NCBI RefSeq assembly: GCF_902459745.1
Contig: NZ_CABPSJ010000004.1
Coordinates: forward strand, 186,001 to 250,000
DNA length: 64,000 nt
From: Pandoraea communis
GTDB lineage: Bacteria > Pseudomonadota > Gammaproteobacteria > Burkholderiales > Burkholderiaceae
Direction: 5' to 3'
Position numbers and translations under genes: made by a program
Part shown: positions 26,583-34,662 of the stretch, one piece after another
Numbering within the stretch: position 1 is the stretch's first letter
Layout of the letters: every line of letters starts with the position of its first letter
The notes under the pieces: model-generated
Database searches by the model: none
Told to the model about the DNA's origin: nothing
Seen by the model: only the letters and a program-made list of their open reading frames with translations

Positions 26583-26711
26583 TTCGGTTACCGTGGGTAG
26601 TAGGCAAACACAACCCGGCATTTTACCAGTTCCGGGCGGCAGTCATTATGACGCGTGAACTTTTGCCGCATCGGCGGCGCAAGGGCGGTAGGTACAGCGG
26701 CTGAGCAGCGG

Positions 26712-27380
26712 TTATGCCGCGGCCTTGGGCGCGACCGGCTGGGCGACCCGTGCCAGGTAGGCGCCGCACATTGTCGCTATCTGATCGGCGATCTGTCCCG
26801 CCAGCGTTTCGCAGCAGGCGCCTGGGGGCGCGCGGTTCTCCAGAATCGCCTTGATGGGGCCGCTCATCGAGTTCAGGAACACGAAGGCGACCGTCTCGGG
26901 ATCGTCGAAATGCGCTTCGCGTGCGGTTTTCAGCATGGCAACGGTGGCGGCGTGCATGCGCGTGGCCGCGCCGGCAAACACTTCCCGCCCGTCCAGATCT
27001 TCCGAGAGCCGGTACAACGCCTGTGCTTCCTCGATGTCCGTCATCTTGGCGCCGACGTACGCCTTGGCGAGCGAGCGCGCCATCACGTCGAGCGGCTGCC
27101 CGTGAGAGGCGACGCACGTGGCCTCCACCGACTCGACGATCCGGTCGATGTGCCGCCCAAGCACCGCGTAGAGCAAGACCTGTTTGTTCTGGAAGTACTG
27201 ATACAGGGTGCCGACGGACACCCCCGCACGCTCGGCAACGCGAGTCGTGGTCAGTTGGCGCCCGCCGTCGAGCAGCAAAACCTGAAGCGCGGCTTCGAAA
27301 ATCGCATCGATCGTAACCCGAGAACGCGCCTGCTGCGGCGATTTACGGGGCGTTGCGCGGCCTTGGCTGTCCGGTTTCAT
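26712..27380 (-). CDS. TetR/AcrR family transcriptional regulator
   Basis: A 222-residue repressor-type regulator. The N-terminal HTH reads AIFEAALQVLLLDGG then TTTRVAERAGVSVGTLYQYFQNKQVLLYAV (residues 26-70), the TetR hallmark. The C-terminal ligand domain is unassigned and ends in an Ala/Pro-rich tail. It is divergent from an SDR gene across a 98-bp gap containing a short inverted repeat, so local autoregulation and control of that SDR are likely. It lies 129 bp upstream of pcm on the same strand. Confidence 0.9.
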   Translation of the reverse strand: MKPDSQGRATPRKSPQQARSRVTIDAIFEAALQVLLLDGGRQLTTTRVAERAGVSVGTLYQYFQNKQVLLYAVLGRHIDRIVESVEATCVASHGQPLDVMARSLAKAYVGAKMTDIEEAQALYRLSEDLDGREVFAGAATRMHAATVAMLKTAREAHFDDPETVAFVFLNSMSGPIKAILENRAPPGACCETLAGQIADQIATMCGAYLARVAQPVAPKAAA

Positions 27381-27396
27381 ATGCGAATGGAAAAGC

Positions 27397-27410
27397 TGAA
27401 GGATTCTTCA
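27397..27410. promoter_or_regulatory. Possible TetR operator in the tetR/SDR divergent gap
   Basis: TGAAG and CTTCA form an inverted repeat around GATT, 17 bp from the tetR start codon. It is short, so it is only a candidate. Confidence 0.3.
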
Positions 27411-27478
27411 TAAACTCGATGCTAACAAATTTGCGTGCGGTCTGGCGCAGCACAACAGAGATTTCGACGGGAGCAGTG

Positions 27479-28261
27479 ATGAAACGGGACGCAATCGAGA
27501 GCGCGGTACGCGAGGACGCCGAACGTCATCTGGGAAGCGTGGCATTGGTGACGGGCGCGACGCGGGGCATTGGGCACGAAGTGGCGCGCGCGCTGGCCGA
27601 GGCCGGCATGACGGTACTCGTAGGGGCACGAGAGGAAGCCAAGGGAGAGGAAGTCGTTGCACCGCTGCGCAAGGCGGGGTTTCAGGCGGAGACGTTGGTG
27701 ATCGATCTGCTCAGGCCGGAGACGCTGCACGCGGCGGCTTATCGCATCGGCCGCTATCACGGGCGGCTCGACGTGCTGGTGAACAATGCGGGCGTGACCG
27801 ATCCGCGCGACGATACCCCGGAGAAAGCCTCCATCGAAGCGGTCGAGCGTGTCTTCGCCACCAACTTTTTCGGGACATTGCGCGTGACCCAGGCCATGTT
27901 GCCGTGGCTGGCGCGCTCGGCGCGGGCGCGTATCGTCAATGTGTCGAGCGGCCTCGGTTCGCTAGCGCACAACAACGATCCGGCGTGGGAGCACTCGGCG
28001 TTCCGGCAGATCGGATTCAATGCGTCGAAGGCGGCATTGAACATGTTGACGGTGCAGCTCTCGCAAACGTTGCGCGAGACGTCGATTACGGTGAACTCGG
28101 TCGATCCGGGCGCCCCCGGCGACCTCGCACTCGATGTGAGCGGCAAACGGGCACGGCAGGGGCTGGCTGAGGGGGCGCGCAGCGTGCTGATGCTGGCGCT
28201 CGGCGAGCGCGGGCCGGTCACCGGCGGGTTCTTCGACGTCGAAGGCAGTTTGCCCTGGTAG
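27479..28261 (+). CDS. Short-chain dehydrogenase/reductase with Phe at the catalytic Tyr position
   Basis: A 260-residue classical SDR-fold protein. It has the NAD(P) loop [13 protein letters not shown] (residues 24-36), LVNNAGVTD and IVNVSSGLG. The active-site YxxxK reads FNASK (Phe180, Lys184; codon TTC at 28016-28018). Without the Tyr hydroxyl, ordinary oxidoreductase chemistry should be impaired. The Ser-to-Phe spacing is also longer than usual, with a short insertion ([11 protein letters not shown]), as in carbonyl-reductase-like SDRs. ATG 27479 follows GGGAG; ATG 27419 is an alternative start. It is divergent from a TetR gene that probably controls it. Confidence 0.85.
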   Translation: MKRDAIESAVREDAERHLGSVALVTGATRGIGHEVARALAEAGMTVLVGAREEAKGEEVVAPLRKAGFQAETLVIDLLRPETLHAAAYRIGRYHGRLDVLVNNAGVTDPRDDTPEKASIEAVERVFATNFFGTLRVTQAMLPWLARSARARIVNVSSGLGSLAHNNDPAWEHSAFRQIGFNASKAALNMLTVQLSQTLRETSITVNSVDPGAPGDLALDVSGKRARQGLAEGARSVLMLALGERGPVTGGFFDVEGSLPW

Positions 28262-28376
28262 GCCGGGGGCCGGCGGCCGAGACGTTCGCTTCGTCACTCG
28301 CGGTAGAATGCGCGGCCCGAACCGGTGTCGCCCTGTGAGGCTGACGCCGTGCTCCCTGCATTCCCCCGATCCATTC

Positions 28377-28640
28377 ATGAACTGCCGATCCCACTGCGCG
28401 GCGTGTTGCATCGCGCCTTCCATCTCGACGCCCATTCCCGGCATGCCGAACGGCAAGCCGGCGAACACCCGTTGCGTGCAGTTGGACGACGACGACCGCT
28501 GCCGGATCTTCGGCAGCGCGCAGCGTCCGGCGGTCTGCGGCTCGTTGCAGCCGTCGGCCGAGATGTGCGGCGAGGATCGCGCGCAGGCGATCGCGTGGTT
28601 GTCGCAACTCGAAGCGATGACGGCGCCGATAGTGGCGTGA
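28377..28640 (+). CDS. YkgJ-type cysteine cluster protein
   Basis: An 87-residue small protein with eight cysteines (3, 7, 10, 11, 33, 42, 54, 64). The opening [11 protein letters not shown] is the CxxxCxxCC signature of the YkgJ/UPF0153 putative metal- or Fe-S-binding family. [16 protein letters not shown] and [13 protein letters not shown] are typical internal stretches. Function is unknown in general. The ATG at 28377 starts the cluster; the upstream open frame to 28308 is not conserved. Confidence 0.85.
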   Translation: MNCRSHCAACCIAPSISTPIPGMPNGKPANTRCVQLDDDDRCRIFGSAQRPAVCGSLQPSAEMCGEDRAQAIAWLSQLEAMTAPIVA

Positions 28641-28748
28641 GCGGGCACGCCGAGGTGCAATGAGGCGTCTTGAAGCGTAGAAGCGAGTCACAAGCGAATG
28701 CTATAGTCGCGCGTATCGGGCGCCCCGCGCCCTGTAGCGGAATGTGAC

Positions 28749-29378
28749 ATGCCGGGTAGCACTCAGTCAGATCAATCAATTCGTGAGCAGTGCGAGACAC
28801 CTGTCGCACGGCAAACGCCAGAGGTTTCACGCCGTCGTTGGCTGGCGTTGACGGGGGCGGCTGCCCTCGCTGCGGGGCTGGCGGCTTGCGCGGGATTGCC
28901 GTTCGGCAACGACTACACCTTCTCGGAAAGTCAATTGCAGCGCGCGCTTGAGCGTAAGTTTCCGTTCGACCGCCGTGTGTTGGCCGTGCTCGACGTAAAC
29001 CTTACGCATCCCCGGCTGACCTTGTTGCCGGAGAGCAATCGTCTGGCGGTATCTGTCGACGCCGCGGTAACGCATCCGCTGGGCGGCGCGCCGCTTACCG
29101 GTACGCTCGCCATCGACAGCGCGCTTGCGTACGATCCCGCCACGATGTCGGTCGTATTGCGTGATCCGGAAGTCGAGACCTTCACGATCGATGGGTTGCC
29201 CGAGCGCTGGTCACGGCAACTGAACGCCGCAGGTGCCTTGATTGCGACGCAGTTGCTGCAAGGCACGCCTATCTACACGTTCAAACCCGAGCAGCTCAAC
29301 ATCGGCGGCGTGGCGCGTCAGCCGGGCACGATCACCGTGCTTTCGCACGGGGTGAACGTCAAATTCGATGCTCGCTGA
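28749..29378 (+). CDS. DUF1439 family lipoprotein (YceB-like)
   Basis: A 209-residue predicted lipoprotein. After a charged N-terminus and RRRWLALTGAAALAAG comes the lipobox LAAC, so the mature protein would start at the Cys and be lipidated. The mature part (FSESQLQRALERKFPFDRR, DVNLTHPRLTLLPESNRL, GTLAIDSALAYDPAT, PIYTFKPEQLNIGG) is the DUF1439 domain found in YceB-like outer-membrane lipoproteins of unknown role. It lies 53 bp before uppP. The twin-Arg-like RRRW before the hydrophobic core is noted, but the lipobox is the better explanation. Confidence 0.85.
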   Translation: MPGSTQSDQSIREQCETPVARQTPEVSRRRWLALTGAAALAAGLAACAGLPFGNDYTFSESQLQRALERKFPFDRRVLAVLDVNLTHPRLTLLPESNRLAVSVDAAVTHPLGGAPLTGTLAIDSALAYDPATMSVVLRDPEVETFTIDGLPERWSRQLNAAGALIATQLLQGTPIYTFKPEQLNIGGVARQPGTITVLSHGVNVKFDAR

Positions 29379-29431
29379 CGGCGCGCCTGTCTTCCTAACC
29401 CTCTATTCAAGACTTCTCAGGAACTCATTGC

Positions 29432-30274
29432 ATGGACTTGTTGCTGGCGTTCAAAGCCGTCATTCTCGGTGTAGTCGAAGGTCTGACCGAATTTCTGCCG
29501 ATCTCGTCGACCGGTCACCTGATTCTGGCCGGCAGTCTGCTCGACTTCAACGACGACAAGGGTAAGGTCTTCGAGATTGTGATTCAGTTCGGCGCAATTC
29601 TCGCCGTATGCTGGGAGTTTCGCGTCAAGATCGCGCAGGTGGTGGCAGGCCTCGGCAGCGATGTGAAGGCACGTCGCTTTGCGGTGAACGTGATCGTTGC
29701 GTGTCTGCCGGCCATCGTGCTCGGTCTGTTGCTCGGCAAGCACATCAAGGCGGCATTGTTCAATCCGACTGTTGTGGCCACGGCGTTCATCGTGGGCGGC
29801 GTGATCATTCTGCTGGTGGAACGGCACAACCGTCGCAATGCCGACGCGGGCAAGCTGCCGCGCGTGAATTCGATCGACGACCTCTCGTTTGCCGACGCCC
29901 TGAAAGTCGGCTGCGCGCAGTGCCTGGCGCTCGTGCCGGGCACGTCGCGTTCGGGGGCGACGATTATCGGCGGGATGGTGTTCGGGCTCGAGCGCAAGGT
30001 GGCCACCGAGTTTTCGTTCTTCCTCGCGATCCCGATTTTGTTCGGCGCCACCCTTTACGAACTCTACAAGGCGCGCTCGACGCTGTCGGTCGACGATGTC
30101 AGCCTGTTCGGCATCGGCTTCATCGCGGCGTTCATCAGCGCCTTCATTTGTGTGCGTTGGCTGCTGCGCTACATCGCGTCGCACGATTTCACGGCGTTCG
30201 CGTGGTATCGCATCGTGTTCGGGCTGGTGGTGCTGGCCACCGGTTACAGCGGGCTGGTTGTCTGGGCTGACTGA
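29432..30274 (+). CDS. uppP: Undecaprenyl-diphosphatase
   Basis: Integral membrane phosphatase (BacA/UppP) recycling undecaprenyl diphosphate to the monophosphate carrier for peptidoglycan and glycan synthesis; overexpression gives bacitracin resistance. The 280 residues contain both signature motifs: [15 protein letters not shown] near residue 16 and [14 protein letters not shown] near 170. About seven or eight membrane helices are evident. The carrier lipid it regenerates is the one used by the glycan cluster at 12.9-18.6 kb. A hairpin terminator follows. Confidence 0.95.
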   Translation: MDLLLAFKAVILGVVEGLTEFLPISSTGHLILAGSLLDFNDDKGKVFEIVIQFGAILAVCWEFRVKIAQVVAGLGSDVKARRFAVNVIVACLPAIVLGLLLGKHIKAALFNPTVVATAFIVGGVIILLVERHNRRNADAGKLPRVNSIDDLSFADALKVGCAQCLALVPGTSRSGATIIGGMVFGLERKVATEFSFFLAIPILFGATLYELYKARSTLSVDDVSLFGIGFIAAFISAFICVRWLLRYIASHDFTAFAWYRIVFGLVVLATGYSGLVVWAD

Positions 30275-30310
30275 GCCGACGCACGCGACACGGGAAGCAG
30301 AACGAAGAAC

Positions 30311-30341
30311 GAAGAAGGGGCACCGCGTGGTGCCCTTCTTC
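30311..30341. terminator. Terminator between uppP and trmB
   Basis: GAAGAAGGGGCACC pairs with GGTGCCCTTCTTC with one bulged G and a 4-nt loop. It lies in the convergent gap and could serve both genes; the T tail on the plus strand is weak. Confidence 0.6.
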
Positions 30342-30366
30342 ATTTCCGCAATGTCCGCGATGGGCT

Positions 30367-31167
30367 TCAGCCACGCTTGCGGAACACGAGATCCCACACG
30401 CCGTGGCCAAGGCGCAGGCCGCGATTCTCGAACTTCGTCACGGGACGATAGTCCGGACGGGGTGCGTAATCGGCCGCCGTATTTTCAAGCGTGGCTTCGC
30501 CGCCGAGCACTTCGAGCATCTGCTCGGCATACTCCTGCCAGTCCGTCGCACAGTGCAGATAGCCGCCCGGCTTCAGACGCGAGGCAAGCAGTGCCACGAA
30601 CGGCGGTTGCAGCAGGCGGCGCTTGTGGTGGCGCTTCTTGTGCCAGGGATCGGGGAAGAAGACATGCACGCCGTCGAGCGAGCCTTCCGGCAGCATGTGT
30701 TGAACAACTTCCACGGCATCGTGCTGAATGATGCGCACGTTCGACAGAGGTGTCTCGCCGATGAGCTTGAGCAACGCGCCCACGCCCGGCTCGTGTACTT
30801 CGACACCGAGAAAATCGTCCGCCGGGCGCACCTTCGCGATGTGCGCGGTGCCATCGCCCATGCCGAAGCCGATTTCGAGGATGCGCGGTGCATCGGCGCG
30901 CCCGAAGGCGGCGGGCCAGTCGAGCGGCTCGGGCACATACGGCAGCACGAACTTCGGGCCGAGCGTATCGAAAGCACGCTTCTGCGCTTCCGAGCTGCGT
31001 CCGGCGCGGCGCACGAAGCTGCGAATGCGGCGCGGGTGCGCTACGCCGTCCGGTCCGACGAACGTCTCGTCTTCGCCCGTGGCATGGGATTGCGGCGCGC
31101 CGATGTCGGCGTCGTCGTCGTGGGCCGGTTGCGCGTCGTCAGCCGGCGGTTGTCCGTGGTTCGTCAT
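30367..31167 (-). CDS. trmB: tRNA (guanine(46)-N(7)-)-methyltransferase
   Basis: Forms m7G46 in the tRNA variable loop using SAM. The 266-residue protein has a disordered acidic N-terminus of about 45 residues, then [20 protein letters not shown], the SAM motif [32 protein letters not shown], the catalytic [15 protein letters not shown] and [13 protein letters not shown]. Core length fits the family once the extension is allowed for. ATG 31167 is the first start; an internal one nearer the core cannot be excluded. Confidence 0.94.
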   Translation of the reverse strand: MTNHGQPPADDAQPAHDDDADIGAPQSHATGEDETFVGPDGVAHPRRIRSFVRRAGRSSEAQKRAFDTLGPKFVLPYVPEPLDWPAAFGRADAPRILEIGFGMGDGTAHIAKVRPADDFLGVEVHEPGVGALLKLIGETPLSNVRIIQHDAVEVVQHMLPEGSLDGVHVFFPDPWHKKRHHKRRLLQPPFVALLASRLKPGGYLHCATDWQEYAEQMLEVLGGEATLENTAADYAPRPDYRPVTKFENRGLRLGHGVWDLVFRKRG

Positions 31168-31353
31168 GGAAACAGAAAGCCGTCTGGGACGACGGCTTGT
31201 CGAGGTGTGCTGCGGCGGGCGGCATATCCGGCATTACGGCCTGATGTCAGCGCCCAACACGATGATTTTTCAAAGGATTTTCCCGCGCCGTGGCGTCGGG
31301 AACGGGCTCGATTATCCACCGGAACCCCCTCCACTGGCAAGTTGGCGTCCCGC

Positions 31354-31812
31354 TTACGCCGGCCGGACGACCTGAGTGTCCTCCGGCGCCACGGGCCGGC
31401 CGTCGCGAGTGGTCGGCTGCAAATCGGCCAGCGGCTTGCCGGTTCGCGTGTCGATCAGCGTCGAGTGACGCTCGCGCCGCTCGAAGCGGTATTTCTCTCC
31501 CCACTGCCGTAGCGCCACGATCAGCGTGAAGAGTTCGCGGCCCTGAGGCGTCAGCACATATTCCTGGTACGACGTGCCGTCCGAGGCGGGCTGCACCGAG
31601 AGGATGCCCGCCTCGACCAGCGCGCGCAGACGCGTCGTCAGCATGCTGCGCGCCACGCCGAGGCTGCGCAGGAAGTCGCCGAAACGGCGCACGCCATCGA
31701 AGGCGTCGCGCACGATGAGCAGGCTCCACCGGTCGCCGATGACGTCGACCGTGCGCGCGACGGGACAGGTATCCAGCGACGGGGCGGGCGCTTCGGATCG
31801 GGTTTGCGTCAT
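31354..31812 (-). CDS. HxlR family winged-helix regulator
   Basis: A 152-residue MarR-like winged-helix regulator. The HxlR domain opens CPVARTVDVIGDRWSLLIVRDAF with the conserved N-terminal Cys often used for redox or electrophile sensing. The recognition region FLRSLGVARSMLTTRLRALVEAGIL and wing YVLTPQGRELFTLI follow. It is divergent from an MFS transporter; the 99-bp gap carries an extended inverted repeat that is a good operator candidate. The C-terminal 45 residues extend beyond the HTH. Confidence 0.9.
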   Translation of the reverse strand: MTQTRSEAPAPSLDTCPVARTVDVIGDRWSLLIVRDAFDGVRRFGDFLRSLGVARSMLTTRLRALVEAGILSVQPASDGTSYQEYVLTPQGRELFTLIVALRQWGEKYRFERRERHSTLIDTRTGKPLADLQPTTRDGRPVAPEDTQVVRPA

Positions 31813-31851
31813 GTTGAAGGCGTTTTGCAGGAGCGAAAATTGAGTTTTATT

Positions 31852-31887
31852 TTAAGACTGGTTTGGTTATGATCCAACAAGTCTTAA
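31852..31887. promoter_or_regulatory. Inverted-repeat operator candidate for the HxlR regulator
   Basis: TTAAGACT (31852-31859) and AGTCTTAA (31880-31887) are perfect 8-bp inverted arms, with TGG and CCA further inside extending the symmetry. It lies in an AT-rich patch between the divergent hxlR-type and MFS genes, 24 bp before the MFS start. Confidence 0.65.
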
Positions 31888-31911
31888 TTTGAAACTAGTT
31901 TTGGGGGCTTC

Positions 31912-33159
31912 ATGTCATCGTGTCCATCGACGCATGTCGCGTCTGCGCCATCGAACGTGTCCCGAGCCGCGCACCGAATGCCGCGAGCGCTTGTGGCGAT
32001 CTTCGCGTGTGCGGCGGGGCTGAGCGTCGCCAACGTCTACTACGCACAGCCCTTGCTCGATGCGCTGGCGGACGACTTCGGGATCTCGCGCGGCGCGGCG
32101 GGTGGTGTGGTGAGCGCGACGCAGGCGGGGTGCGCGCTGGCATTGCTGTTCCTCGTGCCGTTGGGTGACCAGTGGGAGCGCAGACGCCTCATGCTTGCGC
32201 AACTCGCGCTGCTGACGTTGAGTCTGCTGGCCGTGTCGGCGGCAGCGTCTGCCGTGGCGCTGCTGCTTGGCATGACGCTCGTCGGCATGCTGGGCACCGC
32301 GATGACACAGGGCCTCATCGCCTACGCGTCGAGTGCGGCGGGTGAGCATGAGCGCGGACGTGTCGTCGGCGCCACGCAGGGAGGTGTGGTCGTCGGTCTG
32401 CTTCTGGCGCGAGTCATGGCGGGCGGCATTGCCGACGTCACCGGATGGCGCGGCGTGTATCTGGCGTCGGCGGCGGGAATGGTGGTGCTTGGCGCAGTGC
32501 TATGGCGCGCGTTGCCGCGTCAGCCGACATCGGGTACGCGGCAGCGCTACGTCGTGCTGCTGGCGTCGATGTTCCGTCTGTTGCGCGAAGAGCGCACGTT
32601 GCAGATTCGCGGCATGATCGCGTTGCTGATGTTCATGGCGTTCAGCATTTTCTGGAGCGCTCTGGTGTTGCCGCTGTCCGCTGCGCCATTCCACTTCTCG
32701 CATACGAGCATCGGCGCTTTCGGGCTCGTTGGCGCGGCGGGGGCGCTGGCCGCAGCGCGCGCGGGGTATTGGGCAGACCGTGGGTGGGCGCAGCGCACGA
32801 CTGGCGTCGCTCTCGCGCTGTTGGTGTTTTCGTGGCTGCCGCTGGCGGGCTTGCAGGCGTCGCTGGGCTGGCTCATCGTGGGCGTGTTGCTGCTCGATCT
32901 CGCCGGACAGGCGATTCACGTCACGAATCAGAGCCTGATCTTTGCGGCGCGCACCGATGCCCCGAGCCGTCTCGTGGGGGCGTACATGCTGTTCTACGCG
33001 ACGGGCAGTGGCCTGGGGGCGGTCGCTGCGACGGCAACTTACGCGGCTTTTGGCTGGGTGGGCGTGTGTGTACTCGGCGCGAGTGTGAGCCTGACGGCGC
33101 TCGCGTTCTGGGCGGCGACGTTGCGCGCGATGCCGGTTACCGCCGCCGGCCGGCGTTAG
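31912..33159 (+). CDS. MFS transporter, drug/sugar efflux type
   Basis: A 415-residue 12-helix major facilitator protein. Early residues GLSVANVYYAQPLLDALADDFG are typical of the YnfM/AraJ-like efflux branch. The loop 2-3 motif A is partly conserved (VPLGDQWERRRLML), and GRVVGATQGGVVVGLLLARVMAG resembles the antiporter motif C region. Substrate unknown. It is divergent from the HxlR regulator and probably repressed by it. Its stop codon overlaps that of the convergent DUF2894 gene (33156-33159), leaving no terminator between them. Confidence 0.88.
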   Translation: MSSCPSTHVASAPSNVSRAAHRMPRALVAIFACAAGLSVANVYYAQPLLDALADDFGISRGAAGGVVSATQAGCALALLFLVPLGDQWERRRLMLAQLALLTLSLLAVSAAASAVALLLGMTLVGMLGTAMTQGLIAYASSAAGEHERGRVVGATQGGVVVGLLLARVMAGGIADVTGWRGVYLASAAGMVVLGAVLWRALPRQPTSGTRQRYVVLLASMFRLLREERTLQIRGMIALLMFMAFSIFWSALVLPLSAAPFHFSHTSIGAFGLVGAAGALAAARAGYWADRGWAQRTTGVALALLVFSWLPLAGLQASLGWLIVGVLLLDLAGQAIHVTNQSLIFAARTDAPSRLVGAYMLFYATGSGLGAVAATATYAAFGWVGVCVLGASVSLTALAFWAATLRAMPVTAAGRR

Positions 33160-34001
33160 CGAGCCTTCGCGCGTGACGGCTTGGTGACGGTGGCGGCGCG
33201 GGCAGCGGGCTTGTTGCCGAGCACGCCGGTCGTCTCCATGTCTTCGAGCCACGAGAGGGCATCTGCATGGCGCAGGAAATGCCGTAGATAGTCGGGCGAG
33301 ACGTCGTGCATGAGTGAGAGCGCGCGGTGCACCAGATGGCTGGAGTTGAGCGGCCCTGCGTTTTCCGGCACCTGCGCGAGCGACTGACGGAGATTGCCGT
33401 TGGTGCTGAGCTTCGACCACGTCTCGCGAAAGTACTCGAGAACATCGAGGTCTTCGAAGGCGTCGTCGGTGGAAATGACCGTCGGTGTGACGGGCACGGT
33501 CATCGGCGAGGGTGACACGACGGGGCGCTGTTGCGGCGCCGACGACACGCTGCCCGGTTGAGCGGCCTCGCGCGCCGGTGGCGTCTGACTTGCCGGCGTT
33601 GCCGCTCGGCCTCTGGCAGGTGCCTTTGCCGGTGCGGGACGCTCTCCCGTGCCCACTCGTTGCGCGATGTCGGCCGTGAGTACGGCGAGCGGCGACGATG
33701 CAGGCTGCGAGGTCTGACGGCTTTCATCGGAGGGCGCCACCGGCGCGTCGCCAAGCGATTGTACGAGTTCGTCGACGAGCGTCTTCAACCGCTCATCGAG
33801 CACACGTCGCACATCCCCCGTGTAGGCACGGCTGCGCAGCGCCAGCGCTTCGATGCGATGAAACCGTGCAGGATCGCGTTTATCGACGCCTTGCATCCGC
33901 CACGCGGCGAGTTGCGCCGGCAATGCGTCCGATGCCTCAGGCGCGGGCGTTGCCGGCGTCGCAATCGTTTCGTCGCACTCGACGCGCATCGCCTCACGCA
34001 T
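33156..34001 (-). CDS. DUF2894 domain protein, last gene of the DUF802 operon
   Basis: A 281-residue soluble protein of unknown function. The N-terminal part DPARFHRIEALALRSRAYTGDVRRVLDERLKTLVDEL (written here only to mark residues about 41-77) is the DUF2894 pattern of a helical pair. A long Ala/Pro/Ser-rich linker follows, then a conserved C-terminal block with LEYFRETWSKLSTNG, GPLNSSHLVHRALSLM and SPDYLRHFLRHADALSWLE. The tail is basic. It overlaps the OmpA-like gene by 8 bp. ATG 34001 is used; ATG 33989 is an alternative. Association with the three upstream genes suggests a cytoplasmic partner of the membrane complex. Confidence 0.8.
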   Translation of the reverse strand: MREAMRVECDETIATPATPAPEASDALPAQLAAWRMQGVDKRDPARFHRIEALALRSRAYTGDVRRVLDERLKTLVDELVQSLGDAPVAPSDESRQTSQPASSPLAVLTADIAQRVGTGERPAPAKAPARGRAATPASQTPPAREAAQPGSVSSAPQQRPVVSPSPMTVPVTPTVISTDDAFEDLDVLEYFRETWSKLSTNGNLRQSLAQVPENAGPLNSSHLVHRALSLMHDVSPDYLRHFLRHADALSWLEDMETTGVLGNKPAARAATVTKPSRAKAR

Positions 34002-34662
34002 GGGGCTTGCCCACACTGCTGGCGCTGCTGCGCGGCATCGGCGCGATTTCCACGCGCCGGTTCTTCGCGCGGCCGGCTTCGTCGGCGTTCGACGTGACGG
34101 GTTGCTCGGCACCGAACGCTGCCGAGAAGATCGATGACGGCGGCACGCCTGCGGCAATCAATTCGCGGGTGACGGTGAGTGCCCGCTGGGCCGACAACTC
34201 CCAGTTATCGGCGAATCGCCGGTTCGTCTCACGCACCTGCTGATCGTCGGTGAAGCCGCTGACCATGAGGATTTCGTCGCTTGCGCGCAGATAGGCGCTC
34301 AGCGGGGCGGCCAGACTGTGCAGCACTTCACGCCCCTGTGGCTGCAACTGGTCCGAGTTCAGCGCGAAGAGCACGTTGCCGCTGATGCCGATGCGGCCGT
34401 TCACGAGCGTGACGCGGCCGCCGGCGAGCGGCCCGGCAAGCGCGTGCTCGAGTGTCTGGCGGCGTTGCGTTTCGGCACGCCGCTCTTTCACTTCGCGTTC
34501 GAGCTTGGCGGACAGTTCGATCTGCACGCCGATCACGCCCAGCATGATGAGGACGAACGCGCCGAGCATCACTGACATCAGATCGCCGAAGACGGCCCAC
34601 GTCGGCGCTGCGGCACCGACATCGCCGCTGTCTGCGATATCCGCGTCGAAATCTTCCCTCAT
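33994..34662 (-). CDS. MotB/OmpA-like peptidoglycan-binding protein with N-terminal membrane helix
   Basis: A 222-residue protein built like MotB and ZorB: a short cytoplasmic acidic tail, one membrane helix with an Asp at its start (WAVFGDLMSVMLGAFVLIML, Asp27 at the place of the MotB proton-binding Asp32), a helical linker (LSAKLEREVKERRAETQRRQ), and a periplasmic OmpA domain. The OmpA signatures are LFALNSDQLQPQGREVL, VSGFTDDQQV and NWELSAQRALTVTRELI ending GRAKNRRVEI. It should anchor the complex to peptidoglycan and form the ion path with the DUF802 protein. Its start overlaps the DUF802 stop (ATGA). Confidence 0.85.
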   Translation of the reverse strand: MREDFDADIADSGDVGAAAPTWAVFGDLMSVMLGAFVLIMLGVIGVQIELSAKLEREVKERRAETQRRQTLEHALAGPLAGGRVTLVNGRIGISGNVLFALNSDQLQPQGREVLHSLAAPLSAYLRASDEILMVSGFTDDQQVRETNRRFADNWELSAQRALTVTRELIAAGVPPSSIFSAAFGAEQPVTSNADEAGRAKNRRVEIAPMPRSSASSVGKPHA

